Shown here piece after piece: positions 1 to 8,280 of a stretch of 43,335 bases of DNA. Each line of letters begins with the position of its first letter. Position 1 is the stretch's first letter. This stretch comes from an uncultured Methylococcaceae bacterium (GTDB lineage: Bacteria > Pseudomonadota > Gammaproteobacteria > Methylococcales > Methylomonadaceae): NCBI GenBank assembly GCA_903918335.1, contig CAIXDX010000228.1, forward strand, positions 1 to 43,335, read 5' to 3'. The position numbers were made by a program, and so were the translations under genes. The notes below the pieces were generated by a model that did not search any database, was not told the DNA's origin, and was given only the letters and a program-made list of their open reading frames with translations.

Positions 1-1662
1 GCAGGTTTCAGCATGATCATCAATATCTTGATGCTCGTGCCTTCGCTGTATATGTTACAAGTCTATGATCGCGTCGTGCCTACCGGTAATAAGTCAACCT
101 TATTGCTGTTGACGCTGATTGTGTTTGTACTGTTTTTAACTATGAGCCTCATCGAATGGGTTCGCTCACAAATCTTAGTTAAAGTGAGTGCACGATTAGA
201 GTTGCTACTTAATCAACGTGTTTTTTCTATTGCTTACCAGCAATCTTTATATTCAGGGGGGCAAACTGCACCGACCCAAGCTTTTGATGATTTAACCGGG
301 TTACGTCAATTTTTGACGGGTAGTGGCCTATTTGCTTTTTTTGATGCGCCGTGGATGCCTATTTATATCGCTTTGATGTTTGTTTTTCACTCATGGTACG
401 GGTGGTTCTCTATTCTTACGGCTATTATTCTCATCATCATTGCCATCATCAATGAGAAAGCAACAGCTGACACGTTAGCGGAGGCTAATAAGCAAGCCAT
501 ACTGGGGCGCACTCAAGTGAGTCGCAATTTAAGAAATGCAGAAGTCATTGAGGCCATGGGCATGATGACTAATGTAAGAAAACGTTGGTTAACAACAACG
601 CATCACGTGTTGTCTTTACAATCAGAGGCCAGTTCCCGTGCGGGTGTGATTGCGGCCGCTTCAAAAGTCGTTAGGCTCACTTCGCAGTCACTCATATTGG
701 GCTTAGGGGCCTATTTGGTGATTGAGCGAGAAATTACCCCCGGGTTAATGATTGCCGGTTCTATTCTGTTAGGCAGAGCATTAGCCCCTATTGATATGGT
801 GATTGCTAACTGGAAAGGCTTTATTAATGCCAGAGGTCAATACGAACGACTGAATGAGCTGTTTCTAAAAATGCCTGCGGATATCGATAGAATGCCCTTA
901 CCTGCACCCTCTGGACGTATACAATTTGAAGAGGTACAGGTCGTGCCACCGGGTGGCAAAGTCGCGGTATTAAAAGGCCTTAGTTTAACGATTGAAGCCG
1001 GTGATTTACTCGGTGTTATTGGCCCGAGTGGTGCTGGAAAATCTACTTTTGCTAGAGCGAGTTTAGGGATTTGGCCCACGGTAAGTGGCACCGTAAGGCT
1101 GGATGGGGTAGAGGTTTCTCAATGGAATCGAGAAGAATTAGGCCCTTATATTGGCTATTTACCGCAAGATGTGGAGTTATTTGAAGGCACGATCAGTGAA
1201 AATATTGCCCGGTTTGGTGATATCGATGCTGAACAAGTCGTTCAAGCGGCAAAAACAGCCAATGTACATGAGCTGATTTTGCAACTGCCTGAGGGTTACG
1301 ATACCGTTATTGGAGCAAATGGTGGTGTCTTATCGGGCGGGCAGCGCCAACGAGTTGGATTAGCACGGGCATTATATGGCAAGCCAGTGTTAGTGGTATT
1401 GGATGAGCCTAACTCCAATTTAGATGAACAAGGTGAAATAGCCTTAGGCTATGCTTTGCAAACACTAAAACAAAATAAAGTGACTGTCATATTAGTGACC
1501 CATAGACAAAATGTGTTAACACATGTGGATAAATTACTCGTCCTTAACGATGGAAAACTTGCGGTTTATGGGCCCCGTGACCAAGTCATTGCGCATTTGC
1601 AACAAGTTCAACCCGTGCAAGCCCAACCAGTGAATGTAATGCCCAATACACCCCACTCTTAA
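1..1662 (+). CDS. Type I secretion system permease/ATPase (PrtD/AprD type), 5' truncated by window edge
   Basis: Inner-membrane ABC exporter that powers one-step secretion of a C-terminally signalled substrate such as an RTX protein, protease or adhesin. The frame is open from base 1, and the residues before the first Met continue the family pattern (AGFS then MIIN), so the real start lies upstream. The visible N-terminal half has hydrophobic segments and the PrtD-like YMLQVYDRVVPT stretch. The C-terminal half is a nucleotide-binding domain with Walker A GPSGAGKST, signature LSGGQRQRVGLARAL and Walker B VVLDEP. It is followed 12 bp later by the adaptor gene and then by a TolC-type channel, the standard three-part cluster. 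No substrate gene is visible; it may lie upstream. A C39-like N-terminal domain cannot be excluded because that end is missing. Confidence 0.93.
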   Translation, partial: AGFSMIINILMLVPSLYMLQVYDRVVPTGNKSTLLLLTLIVFVLFLTMSLIEWVRSQILVKVSARLELLLNQRVFSIAYQQSLYSGGQTAPTQAFDDLTGLRQFLTGSGLFAFFDAPWMPIYIALMFVFHSWYGWFSILTAIILIIIAIINEKATADTLAEANKQAILGRTQVSRNLRNAEVIEAMGMMTNVRKRWLTTTHHVLSLQSEASSRAGVIAAASKVVRLTSQSLILGLGAYLVIEREITPGLMIAGSILLGRALAPIDMVIANWKGFINARGQYERLNELFLKMPADIDRMPLPAPSGRIQFEEVQVVPPGGKVAVLKGLSLTIEAGDLLGVIGPSGAGKSTFARASLGIWPTVSGTVRLDGVEVSQWNREELGPYIGYLPQDVELFEGTISENIARFGDIDAEQVVQAAKTANVHELILQLPEGYDTVIGANGGVLSGGQRQRVGLARALYGKPVLVVLDEPNSNLDEQGEIALGYALQTLKQNKVTVILVTHRQNVLTHVDKLLVLNDGKLAVYGPRDQVIAHLQQVQPVQAQPVNVMPNTPHS

Positions 1663-1674
1663 GTCAACATAAGC

Positions 1675-3000
1675 ATGATGAATCAAGAAAAGAAATTAAT
1701 TTCAACGGACATTTTTGCGCAAACGGACGACAAACCTATCCGTCAAGTGGGTGTCATTATATTAGTATGTACCTTAGGTGTTTTTGGCGTGTGGGGTTAT
1801 CTAGCCCCTATTGATGGCGCCGCTATGGCGCCCGGTGTGGTGACGGTTAAATCGCATAAAAAAACGATACAACATTTAGATGGCGGGATTGTCAGTCAAC
1901 TCTCGGTTAAAGAAGGTGACATTGTTAAGGAAGGTGATTTATTACTCACTTTAGATGGCACTGAAAATAAAGCCCAATTAGAAATCGCCAGAGGTCAATT
2001 CATTACATTAGTGGCTCAGGTGGCTAGGTTAGAAGCGGAAAGAGAAGGGAGTCAAACCGTGCAATATCCATCTGCCTTAGAAGATTCGGCTGATGAGCGT
2101 ATCGTGGAAGCTAAAAAAACGGAAGGTCAGTTATTTGTGGCACGACGAAATGCCCATCATGGCGAAATGGAAGTGCTAACCCAAAGGATAGGACAATTGA
2201 GTGCGAAGATGGACGGCTTGAAGAGTCAACGCGCTAGTAAACAAGCGTTAGTGGCTTCTTATAGTGAAGAAGCCGTTGATTTAAAATCCTTATTAGCTGA
2301 AGGATTTGCCGATAAACAAAGATTAAGAGATACCGAGCGCAGTTTGATGCTGGCTAGTGGCGAAGTGGCTTCGTTAACCTCAGACATAGCCTCTGCCCAA
2401 ATACAAGTAGGTGAAGCTAAATTAGCAATACTGCAATTAGAAAAGAAGTTTCAAGAAGAGGTTTCAACTAAGTTAAGTGAAGCCCAAACCAATTTGTATG
2501 ACGTCAACCAACGCATGTTAGCGACTAAAGATAAAGTGGTGCGTATTGAAATTAAAGCCCCTGTGTCAGGGCGTGTGATGGGCTTAGATGTGCATACGGT
2601 GGGAGGCGTTATTCTGCCTGGACATCCGATATTAGATATCGTGCCTCAAAAAGAAGAGTTAATTATTGATGCGAAAGTGAATCCTTTAGACATTGATAGA
2701 GTCTCAGTGGGTTTGGTGGCAGACGTGCGTTTTAGCGCCTTTACGCAAGCCTTGACGCCTGTCATAGAAGGTAAAGTCATTAGTTTATCGGCGGATAGTT
2801 TAACGGAGGAAAAAACGGGCTCGACTTATTACCGAGCGCTCGTCGAGTTGACCCCCGAAAGTCTTGATAAAATGTCCCATCTTGAGTTAGTGCCGGGCAT
2901 GCCTGTTGAAGTGTTGATAAAAACCGGTGAACGAACGGTATTTCAATATTTAACTAAACCCATTCATAACGCGTTTGCCCGTGCTTTTATTGAGGACTAA
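1675..3000 (+). CDS. HlyD-family type I secretion periplasmic adaptor
   Basis: Membrane-fusion protein that joins the ABC exporter to the outer-membrane channel. It has a short cytoplasmic N-terminus and one membrane segment at about residues 25-45 (VGVIILVCTLGVFGVWGY). A split biotinyl/lipoyl-like domain follows (HLDGGIVSQLSVKEGDIVKEGD and, later, IKAPVSGRVMGLDVHTVGG), with a long helical hairpin of about 200 residues between the halves. At 441 aa it matches the PrtE/AprE/HlyD adaptor length. Two Met codons in a row (1675 and 1678) leave the exact start open, and no strong ribosome site is seen. Only 12 bp separate it from the ABC gene and 2-5 bp from the outer-membrane gene, so the three are almost certainly co-transcribed. 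Confidence 0.93.
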   Translation: MMNQEKKLISTDIFAQTDDKPIRQVGVIILVCTLGVFGVWGYLAPIDGAAMAPGVVTVKSHKKTIQHLDGGIVSQLSVKEGDIVKEGDLLLTLDGTENKAQLEIARGQFITLVAQVARLEAEREGSQTVQYPSALEDSADERIVEAKKTEGQLFVARRNAHHGEMEVLTQRIGQLSAKMDGLKSQRASKQALVASYSEEAVDLKSLLAEGFADKQRLRDTERSLMLASGEVASLTSDIASAQIQVGEAKLAILQLEKKFQEEVSTKLSEAQTNLYDVNQRMLATKDKVVRIEIKAPVSGRVMGLDVHTVGGVILPGHPILDIVPQKEELIIDAKVNPLDIDRVSVGLVADVRFSAFTQALTPVIEGKVISLSADSLTEEKTGSTYYRALVELTPESLDKMSHLELVPGMPVEVLIKTGERTVFQYLTKPIHNAFARAFIED

Positions 3001-3005
3001 GGGTG

Positions 3006-4316
3006 ATGTTTAAGATAAAAACCGGCTTATTAGTTATCAGCCTGCTCGGTACAATACAGGTGCATGCTGAAAGCTTATTCACTATCTATCAACAAGCATT
3101 ACAAGAAGATCCCCAACTAAAGACCGCCGAATTTAAAGTAGAAGTAGGCGCTTCACAAAAAGGCCAAGCCTTGGGTCAGTTATTGCCACAAGTGAGTGCG
3201 ATAGGTAATTTATCGACTAATAAGCAAGTCGGATATATCGCTAAAGGCAGTAATACCCATTATTCAGGTACACGTTATTACGTTTCATTAACGCAAAGCG
3301 TAGTTGATTTTGCAAAGTTTTGGGAATGGCGAAGGACCCAAGAAGTTGAGAATCAATATGCCTCCGAATTGATTGAAGCACACCACGGCTTAATTTTTAA
3401 TGTCGTTCAGCGGTATTTTGGGGTGCTAGATGCCGAAGATCAGTTGCAATTAACCCAACAGGAAAAGCAAGCGACCGAAAATGAATTAGAGCAAGTCAAA
3501 AAACAATTTGCCAAACAGTTAATCAAAATTACAGATCTTTATGAAGTAGAGGCGCGTTTAGATCAGATTAAGGCCGATGAAATTCAAGCCGAGAGTCTAT
3601 TACTGATAGCAAAACAGGCCTTAACCGAATTGACTAATAATGCCCCCCATCAACTCGATAAGTTACGTGAAAATGTAGACTACAAAGAGTTAGAAGGGAA
3701 CTTAGACGAGTGGATCGCGGTCGCAAAAAGTGAAAACCCGCTATTAGCCTCGCAATTAAGTGCCATAGAAGCCGCCAGAAATAACGTATCCGTCCAGAAA
3801 TCCAGATACTTACCGGTGGTCGATTTACAGTTAAATTATAATGATTCCAATACCGGTTATCAAAGTACTCAAACACCGGTGTATCAAACAGAAGTGGCGG
3901 CCCTCAATATAACGGTGCCTATTTTTACAGGTGGCACCACGACCCATCGTATGTATGAAGCGCAAAGTCGCTTAGCGATGAGTAAAGAAGAAAGTGAAGC
4001 GAAGTTGAGGGCCTTAGTCAAAGAAACGAGCGACGCTTTTTCATCGTCTAATGCCAATGCCCGGCGTATAAAAGCAGCAGAAAAAGCATTAGCATCAGCG
4101 GTTAAGTCAAGAGAGGCCATGCAAAGTGCGCTGAAGTTAGGTGTTGAAACCGTGGCTGATTTACTCAGAGCACAACAACTTGAGTACAAAGCTAAAAGAG
4201 AATTCTCAAAATCCAAGTATGAATACATCATCAACCGCATGCGTTTTTTAAGGGCTATTGGTACGGTGAATGAGGATAACTTACAAGAAGTTAATTCATG
4301 GTTAGTGGTTAACTGA
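3006..4316 (+). CDS. TolC-family type I secretion outer-membrane channel
   Basis: Outer-membrane exit duct of the type I system. A signal peptide is visible (hydrophobic core LLVISLLGTIQ, cleavage likely after VHA), followed by two similar outer membrane efflux protein halves with long coiled helices. Conserved family pieces include the N-terminal LFTIYQQALQEDPQL and, in the second half, ALNITVPIFTGG. The ORF track starts at a GTG (3003), but the ATG three bases later is the better start, with GAGG about 10 bp upstream. The length of about 436 aa is normal for the PrtF/TolC type I branch. It is the last gene of the secretion operon; the next gene is about 300 bp away. Confidence 0.92.
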   Translation: MFKIKTGLLVISLLGTIQVHAESLFTIYQQALQEDPQLKTAEFKVEVGASQKGQALGQLLPQVSAIGNLSTNKQVGYIAKGSNTHYSGTRYYVSLTQSVVDFAKFWEWRRTQEVENQYASELIEAHHGLIFNVVQRYFGVLDAEDQLQLTQQEKQATENELEQVKKQFAKQLIKITDLYEVEARLDQIKADEIQAESLLLIAKQALTELTNNAPHQLDKLRENVDYKELEGNLDEWIAVAKSENPLLASQLSAIEAARNNVSVQKSRYLPVVDLQLNYNDSNTGYQSTQTPVYQTEVAALNITVPIFTGGTTTHRMYEAQSRLAMSKEESEAKLRALVKETSDAFSSSNANARRIKAAEKALASAVKSREAMQSALKLGVETVADLLRAQQLEYKAKREFSKSKYEYIINRMRFLRAIGTVNEDNLQEVNSWLVVN

Positions 4317-4638
4317 TTTGTAGGATGTAAAAATTAATTGTTTGTCTACTGTTTCATAGGTGTGTTGTTTCACGCACTTAATTAAATTAGTAGGTGATAT
4401 GAAATAGTTATGAGTAGGATGTTATCCTTTTCTTAACCATTAATCTCTTCAATATCCTCAATTACGACTACAAGCATATAATTATTTTATTTAATATCAT
4501 GTAGTTAATATTATATTAACCCATTCGACGTCATTACTACTTTAAACTTGGCACATTGTCTGCATTGATATAGTTATTCCTCATAGAATATTTTCTTATC
4601 GTAAGCATGTGTTCATTAAATTTATTGGTAATTACCTT
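4317..4638. other. Intergenic region between secretion operon and response regulator
   Basis: No credible gene is seen. An imperfect 11-bp inverted repeat (4348-4358 with 4398-4408, one G-U pair, about 40-nt loop) lies just past the channel gene and could help end the operon, but it has no T-tract. The rest is very AT-rich and probably holds the promoter of the response regulator gene; no clear -35/-10 pair can be assigned. Confidence 0.4.
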
Positions 4639-5331
4639 ATGTTGAATTGTAATGTATTAATTGTAGAAAATGATAAAGCAATGGGCGAGTTGCTGAAATC
4701 AGTATTAATCAATGCAGAGTTTAATGCGACGACTGTCGCAACCATTATCGAGGCGGAATCGGCTTTTTATAAAGCCGATTATGATCTTATCTTATTAGAT
4801 TGGCGGTTACAGAGTGGGGCGGGTGTAGAGTGGGCAATAGCCCTTAAAAAGCATTCACGCTATAAAAGTATTCCTATTGTATTTTTAATATCACGCGGTG
4901 AAGAAGATTTTATTATCAATAGTCTTAATATTGTGTCTGATGATTATGTTACTAAACCATTTTTACCTAAGGAGGTCTTAGCTCGAATCCGATTGGTCTT
5001 ATATAGACAAGGTAAAAAGCAGACTGCTTGTCGAATTAAGTATGGTCATTTGACGCTAGATACTGAGGAAAGACGTTTTAGTATTGGAGATAAGCATTTG
5101 GCGGTGGGTCCGACGCGTTTTCGTATGATGGAGTTTTTTATGACTCATCCTGATAAAGTATATTCTCGTGAGCAATTGCTGGATCATATTTGGGGACATA
5201 AAGTTTATATTGAGGAACGCACCGTCGATGTCCATATTGTGCGTTTAAGACAAACGCTTAGCGAGTATGGTTGTGGTAATTTATTGCAAACAGTACGTGG
5301 TATTGGTTATCGATTTTCGTTAGCAGCATAA
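4639..5331 (+). CDS. OmpR/PhoB-type DNA-binding response regulator (orphan)
   Basis: Two-domain transcription factor: an N-terminal receiver domain and a C-terminal winged helix. In track numbering the receiver has the acidic pair at E20/D22, phospho-acceptor D64 in LILLDWRL, switch Ser95 and Lys116 in VTKPF. The output domain shows YSREQLLDHIWG, the RTVDVHIVRLRQ recognition region and the VRGIGYRF ending typical of PhoB/OmpR proteins. The track start is a GTG at 4609; the ATG at codon 11 (4639) gives the usual short lead into VLIVEND, so I prefer it, although neither has a clear ribosome site. No histidine kinase gene is adjacent. It lies downstream of the type I secretion genes, which makes control of that system possible but unproven. 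Confidence 0.9.
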   Translation: MLNCNVLIVENDKAMGELLKSVLINAEFNATTVATIIEAESAFYKADYDLILLDWRLQSGAGVEWAIALKKHSRYKSIPIVFLISRGEEDFIINSLNIVSDDYVTKPFLPKEVLARIRLVLYRQGKKQTACRIKYGHLTLDTEERRFSIGDKHLAVGPTRFRMMEFFMTHPDKVYSREQLLDHIWGHKVYIEERTVDVHIVRLRQTLSEYGCGNLLQTVRGIGYRFSLAA

Positions 5332-5420
5332 TGTTTATTAGTTTTATTTACCCCCAATAGATATTTGTTAGCCACTCTAGAATTTAACTAAGAGTACGTT
5401 GATAGACTTCTATATTCTCT

Positions 5421-5466
5421 AGGGTAAGAAAGTTAACCTCTTGACTTTTTTACCCTCTTTTTGTTT
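5421..5466 (+). terminator. Rho-independent terminator after response regulator gene
   Basis: 13-bp stem (agggtaagaaagt with acttttttaccct, one G-U pair), 10-nt loop, followed by CTTTTTGTTT. It lies about 90 bp past the response regulator stop and should end that transcript. Confidence 0.85.
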
Positions 5467-5484
5467 CGATAGTTGATCTAAGTG

Positions 5485-5580
5485 ATGAGATTAAAGTGTA
5501 TTTCTGCTGTGCAATTTTCCCTTATTGTATTAATTTTAATCCTTGCTCTAATGGAGTTTTTGGGTCAAGGCTTATTATAG
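5485..5580 (+). CDS. Possible 31-aa hydrophobic peptide or broken membrane-protein start
   Basis: A short ATG-to-TAG frame reads MRLKCISAVQFSLIVLILI and continues LALMEFLGQGLL: a basic start followed by one strong membrane segment. It is too short for the ORF track and has only a weak possible ribosome site (TAAGTG). It sits just past the response regulator terminator. It could be a small membrane protein, the remnant of a sensor kinase N-terminus that once partnered the regulator, or chance. No homolog is recognised. Confidence 0.25.
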   Translation: MRLKCISAVQFSLIVLILILALMEFLGQGLL

Positions 5581-5928
5581 ATATAACCAAATCTTTACAG
5601 CCATTTTTTTAATGCCCCTTTAGCCTAGTTAGTTTGATAAATGTTTTATATAAGCCTTTGAGTAAACTGTGTGAAATAACACGATTTATAAAAAAGTGAG
5701 GCTTATAACACAGTTTATAAGCGTTTCATTCAAAGAAATATATTATAAAAACTCTAAACTTCATGAGGTTAAAATTATTGGTATTTAATTTGCTTGTTTA
5801 ATCATAGGACATGACAGCAAATTTTAGAGAGTGCTGGAGTATAGTTTGTAACGCGGAATTATAAGCTTTACTTACACCAATAGCTTATGTAAAGGTTTCA
5901 TGGTTATTATTAACACTATTATTTTAAT
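5581..5928. other. Gene-free AT-rich stretch upstream of the thioredoxin gene
   Basis: No coding frame stands out. An 8-bp hairpin (gcttataa with ttataagc, 5701-5722) has a 6-nt loop, and a 7-bp repeat pair ACTGTGT/ACACAGT brackets it on the left. Another imperfect repeat, CTTTAC/GTAAAG, lies near 5868-5896. These may be regulatory, but at this base composition small palindromes arise easily. Confidence 0.3.
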
Positions 5929-6429
5929 ATGATGAATTTTTTATTAATGGTTGCGTTTGTTTTATTTAGTCAACTATCTCAATTAGCGCATGCAAATACC
6001 ATAGAAAACCAAACGGCACCAGCATGTGATCTAGAAGCTTTGGATAATTCAGGTGCTTACAATCTTAGTCAATTTAAAGGTAAAGTTGTTTATGTTGATT
6101 TTTGGGCTTCATGGTGCGGGCCTTGTGGTGAGTCTTTTCCTTTTATGAATAAGTTACATCATGATCTTGAAGCTAAAGGCTTACAAGTGATTGCTATTAA
6201 TTTGGATGAGAATGTAGATGATGCTCGCCTATTTTTAAAAAATAAAACTGCCGAATTCAAAATAGCGAGCGATATTAATGCTCAATGTGCGCAAAAATTT
6301 GATGTGCAAGCGATGCCTTCTACTTATTTAATTGATCGAAAGGGAATTGTTCGTCAAATTCATTTTGGTTTTCGAACGGGTGAGGCAGAAGAATTTCGAC
6401 GTAAAGTTCAAGCATTACTCGAAGAGTAG
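5929..6429 (+). CDS. Periplasmic TlpA-like thioredoxin-fold protein
   Basis: Probable periplasmic thiol-disulfide protein of the TlpA/redoxin group. A signal peptide spans residues 1-22 (cleavage likely after AHA). The active site WCGPC gives Cys63 and Cys66, with the thioredoxin cis-Pro loop at AMPSTYLID. Two further cysteines (Cys33 and one in INAQCAQ) lie outside the active site. The length of 166 aa is normal for a single-domain secreted TlpA protein. The next gene, apbE, follows 67 bp later on the same strand, so both may act on redox maturation of exported proteins. The precise partner is not evident; haem-ligand reduction or general disulfide reduction are both possible. Confidence 0.88.
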   Translation: MMNFLLMVAFVLFSQLSQLAHANTIENQTAPACDLEALDNSGAYNLSQFKGKVVYVDFWASWCGPCGESFPFMNKLHHDLEAKGLQVIAINLDENVDDARLFLKNKTAEFKIASDINAQCAQKFDVQAMPSTYLIDRKGIVRQIHFGFRTGEAEEFRRKVQALLEE

Positions 6430-6496
6430 TGGGATCAACTACTTTAGTTATAAGGGTTATAATTTAAAGTATTAGTAGAAATTTACTGTGGGTGTT

Positions 6497-7402
6497 ATGA
6501 AAGAAAAAAAACTTAAACACTTTTGTTTTAAGTTTAAAGCTATGGGGACGCTCTGTGAAATTCAGTTATTCAGTGAGCACCCCGGTAAAGCTAATCGCTT
6601 AGGTAAACGTATTATTGCTGATGTAGAGCGTTTAGAAGCAAAATATTCGCGTTATCGCCCAGAAAGTCAGTTAAGCCAGATTAATAACGTCGCCTTATTG
6701 GGTGGCAGTATAGTCGTGGATGATGAAACCGCAGTTTTGCTTAATTACGCGGCAACTTGTTATCAACAAAGTGATGGTTTATTTGATATTACTTCTGGTG
6801 TACTGAGAGGCGCGTGGCGCTTTCATGCCCAGCGCTTACCTACCCAAGCAGAAATAGATCCCTTCTTAGAGAAGGTGGGATGGCATAAAGTAAATTGGCA
6901 AATGCCACTGCTAGAGTTTACTCAGTCCGGTATGGAACTAGATTTAGGGGGGGTAGTTAAAGAATATGCTGTCGATAGAGCGGCCACGTTATGTCGAGAA
7001 GCTAACATAAAAAATGGGTTGATCAATTTAGGGGGGGACATCCGATTGGTAGGACCTAGAGGTAACGGTGATCCTTGGATAGTGGGTATAGAGCATCCTC
7101 GGCAACCTAGTTCTGTACTACTTAATTTGTCTGTCACCCGTGGTGCATTAGCAAGTAGTGGTGATTATCAGCGATGTATTGTTATAGATGGCATTCGCTA
7201 TGCGCATATTCTTAACCCCAAAACAGGTTGGCCGGTTAAGCATTTAGCCGCTGTCAGTGTTATGAGTGATTTTTGTGTTGTCGCTGGTAGCGCGTCAACC
7301 ATTGCAATGCTTAAAGAAGAACAAGGCCCTGAGTGGTTAAGACAACTCGGTCTACCGCACCTTTGGGTTGATATTAATGGCAAACAGGGTGGAGATTTAT
7401 AA
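6497..7402 (+). CDS. apbE: ApbE-like FAD:protein FMN transferase
   Basis: ApbE enzymes move FMN from FAD onto a Thr of a target protein such as Rnf/Nqr subunits or flavocytochromes. Recognisable family blocks are KAMGTLCEIQLF, SRYRPESQLSQIN, LDLGGVVKEYAVDRA, GLINLGGDIRL and HILNPKTGWPV. The segment where classical members have AD-A-L-x-T metal ligands reads AGSASTIAML here, so the usual Asp is not at the expected place; I believe a subfamily shares this, but could not check. There is no lipoprotein or other signal peptide, unlike the periplasmic E. coli protein. The track starts at GTG 6488; I prefer the ATG at 6497, preceded by GTGGG. It pairs with the upstream TlpA-like gene. Confidence 0.85.
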   Translation: MKEKKLKHFCFKFKAMGTLCEIQLFSEHPGKANRLGKRIIADVERLEAKYSRYRPESQLSQINNVALLGGSIVVDDETAVLLNYAATCYQQSDGLFDITSGVLRGAWRFHAQRLPTQAEIDPFLEKVGWHKVNWQMPLLEFTQSGMELDLGGVVKEYAVDRAATLCREANIKNGLINLGGDIRLVGPRGNGDPWIVGIEHPRQPSSVLLNLSVTRGALASSGDYQRCIVIDGIRYAHILNPKTGWPVKHLAAVSVMSDFCVVAGSASTIAMLKEEQGPEWLRQLGLPHLWVDINGKQGGDL

Positions 7403-7434
7403 ATTGTTACTGTACTCATAATAATTTTATTGAC

Positions 7435-8235
7435 TCACTCGTATACACTTTTAATTTGTGCTAATGGAGGTTCAGGGTCTAGCGGTGTTGTAGGCCATTC
7501 TTTTGCCTTAAAGGCAACGTGATAACTATCAAATACGGTGTATTTAAGTTGGCTTAGTTCGTCTTCTAATTGTGTATTCATCAAGGCAATGGTTTCTGCA
7601 TCGCCATTAACGAGTGACCAATGGTATAACTTATTGTTTAAGGTCTCAAGTTTGTGTTCTGTATAGCCGTGATGATTATTTAAACGAATTCTTTCTATGA
7701 TGGCGGCTATGTGCACATGGGTATCGTAGGGCAGTTGAGCTTGGTTAAGGACAGTGTTGACATCGTCGAAATAGGGTTGAAGATAGTTAATCAGTTTGGT
7801 TTGTTCTTGACGTTTGAATGAGTCCTCGAGCGACTGTGTTTTTTCGAAATGTCCGGCGTTAAAGGCGATAGCCATAAATATATCGATGGCTTGTGTAATA
7901 TCAGATACTAAATTCATGGCTTGATTGATGATGACATAAGCTTCTGCGTTATGACCTAATGCGCGCATTGAAACAGCGTAGTTAATATAGAGTGAAGCAT
8001 CCTTACCCAAAGTGAGTGCAAGTTTATTTTGTTTTAGGCTTTCTTCATAATCACCTTCCACTGCGGCAATAAAACCTAATGCCATGGCGCCATTGGCACG
8101 ATCATGCATCATGATACTGTGTATTTCATTTTTCATTTTCCGCGCCGTAATGTCATCAGGCTTAGTCTGAGTGATCACATAATTAAGGGCTTTCGTCATG
8201 ATGTTGTTTAAAACGTTACATTGATCTTCATTCAT
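7435..8235 (-). CDS. Hypothetical helical-repeat (TPR-like) protein, tandem paralog B
   Basis: Function not recognised. The protein has no signal peptide or membrane segment and reads as a string of amphipathic helices, with TPR-like spacing around residues 45-125 (GFIAAVEGDYEESLKQ, then LALTLGKDASLYINYAVSMRALG). It is clearly related to the upstream gene: both begin M-x-E-D-x-x-N, and they share GxIAAxxGxxEES, MRALGHxxx/LRILGEHQA, AFxxGH, LYxW, a T-x-x-x-N-T-x-L segment and YHxxxxA near the C-terminus. The 45-bp gap suggests co-transcription. Convergence with apbE (32 bp) leaves no functional hint. It is probably a scaffold or regulatory protein. Confidence 0.6.
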   Translation of the reverse strand: MNEDQCNVLNNIMTKALNYVITQTKPDDITARKMKNEIHSIMMHDRANGAMALGFIAAVEGDYEESLKQNKLALTLGKDASLYINYAVSMRALGHNAEAYVIINQAMNLVSDITQAIDIFMAIAFNAGHFEKTQSLEDSFKRQEQTKLINYLQPYFDDVNTVLNQAQLPYDTHVHIAAIIERIRLNNHHGYTEHKLETLNNKLYHWSLVNGDAETIALMNTQLEDELSQLKYTVFDSYHVAFKAKEWPTTPLDPEPPLAQIKSVYE

Positions 8236-8280
8236 GTTGATTCTCTAGGCTAAGATGGGAAATAGGGTGATAGTATTCGG

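Noticed and set aside
13-1662. Taking the Met at base 13 as the true start of the secretion ATPase
   Set aside because: The frame is open to base 1 and the residues before the Met continue the expected membrane domain; the protein lacks an N-terminus at 549 aa.
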